Positions 1 through 8,180 of a stretch of 64,000 nt of DNA are shown here, piece after piece (the first letter of the stretch is position 1; each line of letters begins with the position of its first letter). The DNA comes from Canibacter sp052085365. Lineage in GTDB: Bacteria; Actinomycetota; Actinomycetes; Actinomycetales; Microbacteriaceae. The notes beneath the pieces are model-generated. The model did not search any database and was not told the origin of the DNA. It saw nothing but the letters and a program-made list of their open reading frames with translations. Position numbers and translations under genes: made by a program. The stretch spans positions 124,001-188,000 of the forward strand of contig JBQDFP010000002.1 in assembly GCA_052085365.1 (NCBI GenBank), given 5' to 3'.

Positions 1-112
1 TCGGTGCCGTAGACGGGGCGCCCGTGAGAGCCGTCGCGTTCGAAGACGAGTGATCTTCTGCGCGGCCAGTCATGACATCGATAATGACCAGAGCAGCTGC
101 TTGTTTGTTTTC

Positions 113-718
113 CTACTCGCCTGGCGCACCGGCATCGGTCTGACGGACGTCAGCACGATGGAAGTTCTGGAATGCTCGTGAAGCAGTCGGACCGCGCTGC
201 CCGAAGTAGCGTGAGTGTGTAGCGCCGTGGCCATACGGACGTTCGGCGGGTGACTTGAGTTCAAAGAAACACAACTGACCGATCTTCATGCCCGGCCACA
301 GCTTGATCGGTAGCGTCGCCGTGTTTGAGAGTTCGAGCGTCACGTGACCAGAGAACCCGGGATCAATAAAACCAGCGGTTGAGTGTGTGAGTAAGCCAAG
401 ACGGCCGAGGGAGCTCTTGCCTTCGAGACGTGCTGCAAGGTCGTCAGCCAGTGTCACTTGTTCGTAGGAACTGCCCAGCACAAACTCGCCTGGGTGCAGA
501 ATAAATCCCTCGTCAGGGTCAACCTCAATAAGCCTGGTGAGATCTGGCTGGTCAAGTGATGGATCAATGACTCCATATTTGTGGTTGTCAAAGAGGCGAA
601 AATAGCGGTCAAGGCGCACATCAACACTTGATGGCTGCACCATTTCGCTAGTGGTCGGTTCAAGGCCAATCCGACCCGATTCGAGGCCGGCACGAATATC
701 ACGATCTGAAAGAAGCAC
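113..718 (-). CDS. dcd: dCTP deaminase, probably bifunctional (dCTP to dUMP)
   Basis: A 201-residue cytosolic enzyme of pyrimidine deoxynucleotide synthesis. It deaminates dCTP. The actinobacterial form, characterised in Mycobacterium, also hydrolyses the resulting dUTP to dUMP. The sequence shows the EGKSSLGRLGL substrate-binding segment, the HSTAGFIDPGFSGHVTLEL block carrying the catalytic glutamate, and the C-terminal GQRGPTASR lid. These read almost identically to the mycobacterial bifunctional enzyme as I remember it, which is why I favour the dual activity. Length is normal for the family. The ATG at 718 begins MLLSDRDIRAG, the usual family N-terminus. The next gene is divergent, so this gene probably has its own promoter. 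Family assignment is very sure; bifunctionality is inferred. Confidence 0.95.
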   Translation of the reverse strand: MLLSDRDIRAGLESGRIGLEPTTSEMVQPSSVDVRLDRYFRLFDNHKYGVIDPSLDQPDLTRLIEVDPDEGFILHPGEFVLGSSYEQVTLADDLAARLEGKSSLGRLGLLTHSTAGFIDPGFSGHVTLELSNTATLPIKLWPGMKIGQLCFFELKSPAERPYGHGATHSRYFGQRGPTASRAFQNFHRADVRQTDAGAPGE

Positions 719-779
719 GAGTCCATCCTAACCGGTTGAAGATAGCTTATTTGTGGCTCAAGCAGTATATGATTTTTCT

Positions 780-1629
780 ATGAATCAGCACTCCGGGGCA
801 CGGGCGCTCACTATTTCGACCACTCGTGAGCGTGTGGAGCTTGCACGTCGAACACACCGCTCAGTAACTCGAACTCTTCTTACCATTTTTTGCATCCTTG
901 CGGCCGTAATTTTTGGCGTCGGTATCCCACTCGCTGTGAACGGTCGTGCATCGCTGTGGGGCGTCATCGGTGTGGGAGCAGTGTTCGTGATCTTCCCGTT
1001 CTTCGTCGCACTATCGAACTCAAAAATCGAACGCACGGCAGAACGATATCTCGCATCTGACGGAGAAACCCAGTTCGTCGTTGGTCCGACATCACTCGTA
1101 ACTGGTGACACGGTGCTCCCGTACGAGCGGATGACCTACCTGTATGCAAATGCTGAAGGGGAGGAGTATTCCAACGGTGGAATCCGCGGCGAAATAATGG
1201 CATACAGTATGGACCTCACTGACCAGCGCCCCACAGCGGGTCGAGCGATAGGCTCACGTATCGGAACTGCGCAGCGCAAAAAAACTGTATCGAGACGGTG
1301 CGAAAAGTGGTATCTCGTTAGCTATCGGAATTGACCAGAAATCAACGATCTCAGCGCCCGAAGGCGTCATCAACGAGCTCAAAACACTGCCGAAACGCGG
1401 CGATGATCCGGGTAGAATCGATGTGCCTTTTGGTGCGTATCTGACGCTCGAAGAACTGCATCTGCTGCTGGGCGCGGTGTATCAGGCCACTGGCGGAACT
1501 GCCTTTCCGATCGCGCTAGTTTCAGGGGCCCTCAACTGGGCGTCAGCAACGACGGCAGCGGGTGACACCCGAGAAACTATCTGGAAAGAGTTTGCAACAC
1601 TTGTACCTCCGGTGCGTGAAACGCTTTAA
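780..1629 (+). pseudogene. Frameshifted two-TM membrane protein, possibly YcxB-like
   Basis: One gene appears split by a single-base shift in a run of seven A (1278-1284). The first part (ATG 780) encodes two adjacent membrane helices, about residues 30-75, then a beta-rich segment containing IERTAERYLASDGE and YERMTYLYAN. It would stop at 1332-1334. Reading frame 1 is open from 1252 and continues as KKLYRDGAKSGISLAIG through LKTLPKRGDDPG to a stop at 1627-1629. Removing one A joins the two into one protein of about 280 residues. The layout (two helices, then a soluble domain with a late LKTLPKR segment) suggests a YcxB-like protein, but I am not certain. The start at ATG 780 is preferred over GTG 753 because TATGAT (768-773) lies 6 nt upstream, a typical leaderless arrangement. 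It could be a true pseudogene, a sequencing error or a slippage site. Confidence 0.6.
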
Positions 1630-2001
1630 TCTGATCCACTAGTTTTCAAAACCTGAACTGGCAGGAAACCTACAAAATTTCATTGCTCGAGAGAGCCTGT
1701 GGCTTGCGAAGCAGTGAAAACTACGTTATTCAGGCAGCCCAGAACGCCAATATAGGCTGAATTCTCGCGAAAGAGATACGGCCGACTCGCCAGAACACAG
1801 ACGTAGATCTGCGCGAATATGCGCAGTGAATATCAAGTTCGTGCGCTTAAACTGAGAAAAGTGTTTCATGCACGATTGACGTTGATGTTCGACACCGCAA
1901 CGGTGTGACGGTCACCCGACTCATGATTCGATGCCCGTTGAGTTTATTTCTTGCTGTCGAAATCACATTGACTCGTGCTCAAATCTGTATGCGGGAAGAT
2001 A
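1630..2001. other. Intergenic region upstream of the MMPL operon
   Basis: These 372 bp hold no convincing gene. An 18-bp imperfect palindrome at 1809-1826 (arms CTGCGC and GCGCAG around GAATAT) is the only clear symmetry and could be a regulator site. A TTGACT hexamer at 1968-1973 could be a -35 box, but no good -10 box follows at the usual distance. The ribosome-binding site GGGAAG sits just before the ATG at 2002. Confidence 0.4.
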
Positions 2002-4818
2002 ATGTCGACAGCTCTATACGCACTGGGTCAGTGGGCCTCGAAGGCACGCGTACTGGTCCTTATTTTCTGGATCGCTGTGCTGGGCGTGTTTGGCGCGGGT
2101 GCGGCGTTCTTGGGCCAGGGTGCGAACGGAGCGATCGAGATTCCCGGCACCGAATCGCAAGACGCGCTCGACACACTAAGCCGAACTTTTCCCGAAGTGA
2201 GCGGTTCGAGCGGACAGATAATTGTTGTCGCAGCCGATGGCGAGTCAGTCGAAGAGGACCCGTATCAGAGCTCGATTATCAATCTTGCTGAAAACCTCGA
2301 GGACACCGACGGTGTGCGCGGTGTGCAGTACCCCTTTGCTGAAGAGGTACCGGCTGGTCTCAGCGATGACAGCAACGCCGCCCTGCTGACTGTCCAAATG
2401 GAGGGCACCACCGACCAGATTCCCGCGGCTGCAGAAGCCGGCGTAAAAAATGGCGTGAAAGATTTACAAGATGCGCTTCCAGAGGGTGCGCAGGTGTCGT
2501 ACGGAGGCTCGGCCTTTAGCGTCTCTGTACCCGGACTGAGTCCGTCCGAAGCGGTCGGCGTAGTGGTCGCATTCATAGTGCTGCTGTTCACTCTCGGATC
2601 GTTGATTGCCGCCGGTATGCCGCTCATCATTGCGCTGCTCGGCGTTGGCGTATCGATGGCTGGAATCTGGACGCTGACGGCCTTCATAGAACTCACCTCT
2701 GTTACCCCGATGCTGGCGCTTATGCTGGGGCTCGCTGTTGGTATCGACTACACACTCTTTATCGTCAGCAGACATCAGGAGCAGCTGCGTGCCGGAATGC
2801 CTGTGAAAGACTCGATTGCGCGGGCAACAGCCACCTCTGGTTCCGCAGTGGTCTTTGCCGGTCTCACCGTCATCATCGCGCTCGCAGGTCTCTTTGTTGC
2901 GCAGATCCCGTTCCTGACGGCGCTCGGGCTTGCCGCAGCTGCCGCAGTCGGGATCGCCGTGATTATTGCGCTGACATTAACTCCTGCAGTGTTGAGCTTT
3001 GCTGGCATGAAAATCTTGCCGAAGCGTGCACGTAAACGATTGCAGTCTGAGACCGCTGCCAATCAGGAGACGGCACTCACCAATGGTGACGGATCCCCGG
3101 GCACACAGGCTAAACGCAAAGCTCCTGCCGCGGACCGATTCTTTGCTCGCTGGGTAAAAATTGCCACAGCAAAACCGCTCCTGACTGTTCTCACCGTCCT
3201 CGTTGCTCTCGGTGTGGCGTCGGTGCCTGCGCTTGACTTGCGTCTTGCATTGCCTGATGCGAGCACCTTGCCTGAGAACGACCCTGCGCGTGTCACATAC
3301 GAACTCGTCGGTGAACACTACGGTGATGGCGCGAATGGTCCACTCCTGCTTGCCGGTTCAATCATTACGAGTGATGACCCACTGGGGTTGATGGATGACC
3401 TGAAAGAAGAAATCGAGCAGATTCCTGGTGTGAAGGAAGTTCCACTGGCTACCCCGAACCAGGGTGCTGACACCGGCATTATCCAGGTGACGCCTGAAGA
3501 GGGTCCGCATGCGGCTAGCACCGAACAGCTTGTTGAAAATTTGCGTGAAGCTAACGCCGACTGGGAAGAAGAGTACGGTGTGAGTCTCGCCGTAACCGGG
3601 TTTACTGCGGTCGGTATTGACGTTTCGAACCTGCTCATGGAAGCGCTCCTCCCGTTCACAATTTTGGTTGTCGGTCTGTCGCTTTTGCTGCTCGCTATGG
3701 TGTTCCGCTCCGTTTGGGTGCCTATTAAAGCGACACTTGGGTATCTTCTCTCCGTGGGCTCCGCGTTTGGTGCAGTGGTCGCAGTGTTCCAATGGGGCTG
3801 GTTTAAAGACGCGCTCAACGTGACCGCTGAGGCACCTGTCTTGAGTTTTATGCCGATCATTCTGATGGGTGTGCTGTTTGGTCTCGCGATGGACTACGAA
3901 GTCTTCCTCGTTTCACGAATGCGTGAAGAGGTGGTGCACGGCGCTGATCCACATGATGCAATTCATCGCGGGTTTGTGGGTTCAGGCCGGGTGGTTACGG
4001 CAGCCGCAATCATCATGTTTGCGGTGTTTGCAGCCTTCGTACCCGAAGGAGACATGAGCATTAAGACGATCGCTGTCGGGCTTGCTGTCGGAGTGTTTGT
4101 TGACGCGTTTATTGTCCGCATGACGCTCGTGCCCGCAGTGCTTGCGCTGCTAAGTCGTCAAGCGTGGTGGATGCCGCGTTGGCTCAGCAAAATTCTGCCG
4201 TATTTTGATGTCGAGGGCGAAGGCATCACTCGGGAAATTGAGCACGCTGAGTGGCCGAACGATATGCCAGACGCGCGGATCGCAACTGCTGGACTCGCGA
4301 TTGGTGCGGCCCAGATCGGTGATATTCGAGTCGCGTCAGGTGAAGCGCTGCTGCTTGAACCTCATTCCGGTTCGACTGCCGCACTGGTTCGTGTGCTTAC
4401 TGGCCGAGGTGTGGTGAACACTGGCACGGTGAAAGTCACTGGGCTGCTTATTCCCGAACGAGCGGCCACGCTCCGTGGTCGAGCGACTGTCTGTGATCTC
4501 GAGACACTGCGAGACGCGCTCGAAGATCACCCGCAGCTTCTGGTTATTGATGCCAGCGGGGTCACCGAAAAATATGATTCTCTGCTGCAGCCCGCACGTT
4601 CCGCGCTCGAGGCTCAAGCAACCGAAGCGAAACGCGGTCATCTCAGTGAACTCACGCTCGTTGTGCTCGGAAGCGAAGCAGTCGCGGAGCGAATTCTTCC
4701 AGGGGGAACCCGAATCCGCACCGTCCCAGAGATGAGTCATGCCGAGCAGGACTCCCACTCGTACTCTTTTCACGAATCCAATCGCGCTGACGCCAGCGTG
4801 GAAGGAGTCACCCTATGA
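2002..4818 (+). CDS. MMPL-family transporter with a degenerate ABC-like C-terminal domain
   Basis: A 938-residue RND-superfamily membrane protein of the MMPL type, which exports lipids or other hydrophobic compounds using the proton gradient. Two repeated halves are visible, each with a large extracytoplasmic loop and a helix bundle. The family Asp-Tyr pairs are present at D249-Y250 (GIDYTLF) and D631-Y632 (AMDYEVF). Residues about 755-905 form an extra cytoplasmic domain laid out like an ABC ATPase: a beta strand then EPHSGSTAALVRVLTGR at 786-802 where a P-loop would be, PQLLVIDASG with D850 where Walker B would be, and LVVLGSEAVAERIL where the H-loop would be. The P-loop glycines and lysine are missing. 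Start: ATG 2002 with GGGAAG upstream is preferred to GTG 1975. The stop overlaps the yhgE start as ATGA, so the two are translationally coupled. Substrate unknown. Confidence 0.88.
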   Translation: MSTALYALGQWASKARVLVLIFWIAVLGVFGAGAAFLGQGANGAIEIPGTESQDALDTLSRTFPEVSGSSGQIIVVAADGESVEEDPYQSSIINLAENLEDTDGVRGVQYPFAEEVPAGLSDDSNAALLTVQMEGTTDQIPAAAEAGVKNGVKDLQDALPEGAQVSYGGSAFSVSVPGLSPSEAVGVVVAFIVLLFTLGSLIAAGMPLIIALLGVGVSMAGIWTLTAFIELTSVTPMLALMLGLAVGIDYTLFIVSRHQEQLRAGMPVKDSIARATATSGSAVVFAGLTVIIALAGLFVAQIPFLTALGLAAAAAVGIAVIIALTLTPAVLSFAGMKILPKRARKRLQSETAANQETALTNGDGSPGTQAKRKAPAADRFFARWVKIATAKPLLTVLTVLVALGVASVPALDLRLALPDASTLPENDPARVTYELVGEHYGDGANGPLLLAGSIITSDDPLGLMDDLKEEIEQIPGVKEVPLATPNQGADTGIIQVTPEEGPHAASTEQLVENLREANADWEEEYGVSLAVTGFTAVGIDVSNLLMEALLPFTILVVGLSLLLLAMVFRSVWVPIKATLGYLLSVGSAFGAVVAVFQWGWFKDALNVTAEAPVLSFMPIILMGVLFGLAMDYEVFLVSRMREEVVHGADPHDAIHRGFVGSGRVVTAAAIIMFAVFAAFVPEGDMSIKTIAVGLAVGVFVDAFIVRMTLVPAVLALLSRQAWWMPRWLSKILPYFDVEGEGITREIEHAEWPNDMPDARIATAGLAIGAAQIGDIRVASGEALLLEPHSGSTAALVRVLTGRGVVNTGTVKVTGLLIPERAATLRGRATVCDLETLRDALEDHPQLLVIDASGVTEKYDSLLQPARSALEAQATEAKRGHLSELTLVVLGSEAVAERILPGGTRIRTVPEMSHAEQDSHSYSFHESNRADASVEGVTL

Positions 4819-6908
4819 AACCCCTCTTCACTCGTGCCGGGAACGGCAGACCAGTCAGTTGGAGAACCCTGTTCGGCATCATCCTGGTGCCGATTACGGT
4901 GGCGGGCTTGTTTCTGTGGGGACTGTGGAACCCACAGGAACGTCTCGAGGATGTCACTGCAGCTGTCGTGAATCTTGACGAACCAGTAGAAGTGGACGGG
5001 CAGCTCACGCCGCTTGGACGCGTACTTGCTGGAGAATTGATCGGTTCCGACGATGACAACTTCTCGTGGCAACTCACCGATGAAGAGGACGCCGAAGACG
5101 GTATCGAAAACGGCAAATATGTCGCTGTGGTGACCATTCCAGAAAACTTTTCGAAAGCGGCAACGTCCGTTTCGAAGGGACCTGATGAGCTCGAGCAGGC
5201 TCATGTCGATATTGAAACGAGTCCTCGCGGCAAACTGCTCGATAGCGCAATTTCAGCGGTTGTGACAGAGACAGCAATGAAGGTGTTGAATGAAACGCTA
5301 GGAACTTCCTTCGTTGAAAATATTTTTGTTGGCATGAACCAGCTCGGAGATGGCATGCGTGAAGCTGCTTCGGGTGCGGATCAGCTTGCTGACGGCGGCG
5401 ACGAGCTTGCGAGCGGAGCGAATCAGCTCGCAGATGGCACAGATCAGCTTGCTGACGGAACTGGTCAACTGGCGTCGGGGGCGGGTGAACTTGCGGAAGG
5501 TGCCGGCCAGCTTTCTGGTGGCGCATCTGAACTCGCCGGCGGTATCGGGCAATACGTTGATGGTGTGGACGGGGTCGCAACCGGTGTGGGTGAATTGGCC
5601 GGTGGCCTGTCACAGCTGGATGCTGGTCTTGCCGAGTCGGCGCAGGGTGCATCGGCCGCAGCCGACGGTCAGCAAGAATTAGCTAACGGTATTGCTGGGT
5701 ATGTGGACGGCGTGAACGGCATTGCCGCGCCTATCGGCGATGCACTCGCCCCAATCAAGGAGCAACTCGCTGATTTAAACGCCCAGATTGATGGAAGCAG
5801 CCTCCCCGATGACCAGAAGGAACGCCTTAAAGAGCTGTTGGGTCAAGCCGCTGAGGCCAGCAATCAGATTGATGGATTGATTGAGGGCGGCGAAAACCTC
5901 AAGGTCGGCGCTCAGCAGGGTGCTGATGGCGGGCGTGAACTCGCGACTGGTCTTTCGAGTCTCTCCGGCGGATTGCACGCTAGCACCGAAGGTGCGCAGC
6001 AACTTGCGGCGGGCGCAGGTCAATTGTCGGGTGCAGGTTCAGAGCTGCAAACTGGCGCCCAAGGGCTAGCTGAAGGCACAGGAGGTTTGGCTTCTGGTGC
6101 GGGCGAACTTGCAAGCGGGACGCAGCAGCTTGCTGATGAAGTGCCGCAGCTCGCAGAAGGAGCACACGGCATCGCAGATGGCACGAAACAGACAGCTGAC
6201 GGCGCACGAGAGCTCTCTGACGGTCTTGCAGAGGGTGCGAACGAGGTTCCGGCATACTCTGATAGTGGGCGCGAGAAAATGGCCGAGGCTGCAATTGCGC
6301 CCGTAAAAGCACAGAACGAGAACGATAAGCTCTTCCGCGATAGCGGCGTTCCACTGTTCACTTCTATTGCGCTCTGGGCCGGCGGCCTCGCAGCTTTCGC
6401 GTTAATTGCGCCACTGTGGCGCCGTAGCCGTGAAGCGGCGAAGGGCGTTGGTTCGATTACGATGCGAAGCTCAATTTCCGGGCTTGTGCTCGGCGCAATT
6501 CAAGGGCTCATCGCCGGTATCGTTCTGCCGCTCGCGCTCGACTATTCAGGAACCCAGTTCATTCAGTTCTTGCTGGTGAGTCTGCTTGCCGGGGTCTCAT
6601 TCTCGCTTGTAAACCAAGGACTTGTCGCGTTGATGGGTGGCTTTGGCAGATTCATATCGTTCGTGATGCTTGTGGTCGCATTTGCGGCAGGCGTGGTGTC
6701 GACCGTACCTGGAGCGTTGAAATCGATTGCGGAATTCACTCCTCTGGGCACCGCTTTCAACGGCTTCCAATCGATCGCAACCGAACTCTCCGGAGTGAGT
6801 CTCGCAGCCTTCGTGCTCGTGTGTTGGGCGTTGCTGGGTCTGACATTGATCGTGTTTGCGGTATCACGTGCTCGACGAGCAGACGCACCCGCAAAGAGCC
6901 GCAGATAA
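4815..6908 (+). CDS. YhgE/Pip-family membrane protein with long heptad-repeat ectodomain
   Basis: A 697-residue protein with one N-terminal membrane helix (about residues 20-37), a long extracytoplasmic region and about five or six C-terminal helices (about 515-690). This is the YhgE/Pip (phage infection protein) architecture, related to ABC-2 permeases and to EsaA of type VII secretion. The ectodomain between about residues 175 and 500 is built from seven-residue units of the form G-A/T-x-Q/E-L-A-D/S, for example GANQLAD, GTDQLAD and GTGQLAS, which should form a long coiled-coil rod. A break near residues 300-345 lacks the repeat. It overlaps the MMPL gene by 4 bp (ATGA), indicating coupled expression and probably a shared complex. 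Function in actinobacteria is not established; an envelope export or scaffold role is inferred. Confidence 0.88.
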   Translation: MKPLFTRAGNGRPVSWRTLFGIILVPITVAGLFLWGLWNPQERLEDVTAAVVNLDEPVEVDGQLTPLGRVLAGELIGSDDDNFSWQLTDEEDAEDGIENGKYVAVVTIPENFSKAATSVSKGPDELEQAHVDIETSPRGKLLDSAISAVVTETAMKVLNETLGTSFVENIFVGMNQLGDGMREAASGADQLADGGDELASGANQLADGTDQLADGTGQLASGAGELAEGAGQLSGGASELAGGIGQYVDGVDGVATGVGELAGGLSQLDAGLAESAQGASAAADGQQELANGIAGYVDGVNGIAAPIGDALAPIKEQLADLNAQIDGSSLPDDQKERLKELLGQAAEASNQIDGLIEGGENLKVGAQQGADGGRELATGLSSLSGGLHASTEGAQQLAAGAGQLSGAGSELQTGAQGLAEGTGGLASGAGELASGTQQLADEVPQLAEGAHGIADGTKQTADGARELSDGLAEGANEVPAYSDSGREKMAEAAIAPVKAQNENDKLFRDSGVPLFTSIALWAGGLAAFALIAPLWRRSREAAKGVGSITMRSSISGLVLGAIQGLIAGIVLPLALDYSGTQFIQFLLVSLLAGVSFSLVNQGLVALMGGFGRFISFVMLVVAFAAGVVSTVPGALKSIAEFTPLGTAFNGFQSIATELSGVSLAAFVLVCWALLGLTLIVFAVSRARRADAPAKSRR

Positions 6909-6949
6909 TACCTGAGGTTTCAGTCTCTCTCGTGATTTTATGCTGAGAG

Positions 6950-7939
6950 ATGTACCGTGAGGATATGGCTGAACAGACACATGCGATCTTCGCAACACAA
7001 GCGGGCGGACCTGAAGTGCTTGAGTGGCAAAGCTACACTCCGCGGGCACTCAATGATGGTGAAATTCGGGTACGAACTGCGGCCGCAGGACTGAATTTTG
7101 TTGAGCTCTACCAGCGCTCAGGTGTGTACTCGGTCGACTACCCGTTTCTACTCGGTGGAGAAGGTTCCGGTGAAGTTACTGAGGTTGCGGCAGGCGTGAC
7201 CGACTTCGCGGTCGGTGACCGTGTAATGACGGCCGCGGCTGAAGGTACGTACTCGGAGGAATTTATCGTCTCTGCCGAGGAAGCAGCTGCCGTTCCAGAT
7301 TCAGTGAGTCTCAAAAATGCGGCAGCGATCCCACTTCAGGGATGCACCGCGCACTATCTTGCGAACTCTGTCGCTCGTCCAGAAAAAGGTGACGCGGTTC
7401 TCGTGCATGCCGGGGCTGGTGGTGTCGGACTTATTTTGACTCAGCTTCTGGCATCGCGCGGTGTCCGAGTATTTACGACAGCTGGGACACCTGAGAAACG
7501 AGACCTGAGCCGCGCTGCCGGCGCAGAAGCAAGCTTCAGCTATGACGACTTCGTGCAACAGGTTCGGGACGAAACCGAAGGGTTCGGTGTGCAGGTCGTT
7601 TACGATGGGGTCGGAAAAACTACCTTCGACGGGTCACTTGATTCACTTGCCGTACGCGGCACGTTGGCACTGTTCGGCGGTGCGAGCGGGCAAGTGCCCG
7701 ATTTCGATCTGCAACGGCTCAACAAAGCTGGCTCAGTTTCGGTGACGCGCCCGTCACTTGGACACTTTATGCAGACAGTTGAAGAACGGCGGTGGCGGTA
7801 TCGTGACCTCACTGATGCGCTTGCGAACGGTGACGTGCAGTTACGTATCGGACAAGAAACTGCGTTGAAAGATGCTGCTGAGGCACACCGTGCACTTGAA
7901 GCGCGGGAAACCACTGGGAAAACACTCCTGGTTCCATAG
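6950..7939 (+). CDS. NADPH:quinone oxidoreductase, zinc-independent MDR family
   Basis: A 329-residue cytosolic oxidoreductase of the medium-chain dehydrogenase superfamily. The pattern LNFVELYQRSGVY near the N-terminus, the cofactor-binding HAGAGGVGLILTQL and the absence of zinc-ligand cysteines point to the quinone reductase (Qor/zeta-crystallin) branch, which reduces quinones or enones with NADPH. Length is typical. ATG 6950 is 5 nt after TATGCT (6939-6944), consistent with a leaderless message; the next ATG at 6965 is an alternative start. It stands alone between the yhgE operon and the DUF222 gene. The physiological substrate cannot be told from sequence. Confidence 0.9.
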   Translation: MYREDMAEQTHAIFATQAGGPEVLEWQSYTPRALNDGEIRVRTAAAGLNFVELYQRSGVYSVDYPFLLGGEGSGEVTEVAAGVTDFAVGDRVMTAAAEGTYSEEFIVSAEEAAAVPDSVSLKNAAAIPLQGCTAHYLANSVARPEKGDAVLVHAGAGGVGLILTQLLASRGVRVFTTAGTPEKRDLSRAAGAEASFSYDDFVQQVRDETEGFGVQVVYDGVGKTTFDGSLDSLAVRGTLALFGGASGQVPDFDLQRLNKAGSVSVTRPSLGHFMQTVEERRWRYRDLTDALANGDVQLRIGQETALKDAAEAHRALEARETTGKTLLVP

Positions 7940-8180
7940 TATTGGTGGGCCGACGGTGGGGGATGACGCAGGGGGGACGCACCGTCACTGCGATGGACGA
8001 AGTGCGATGCTGGCCCAGTGATGTCGGTGGTTCGTCATAGCCTGGTTCGTAAGAAGTAGTTGAAGCATGAGACTGGCCAGAACTTACCCGTTCTGAGCCC
8101 GCGATCACAATATCCTGTGAGCCAACGCACCCTTGAAGCCTCGATCGCAATAAATATTGTCCCATTGAGACAGGTGCCCC

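Noticed and set aside
1..73. Possible 5' end of a minus-strand gene (ATG at 73) running off the left edge
   Set aside because: Open for 24 codons without a stop, but no ribosome-binding site or recognisable sequence, and too short to judge.
5074..5652. Long antisense frames opposite the YhgE repeat region
   Set aside because: The repetitive, GC-biased codons of the YhgE heptads create open antisense frames rich in Arg, Gln and His; no family or start signal.
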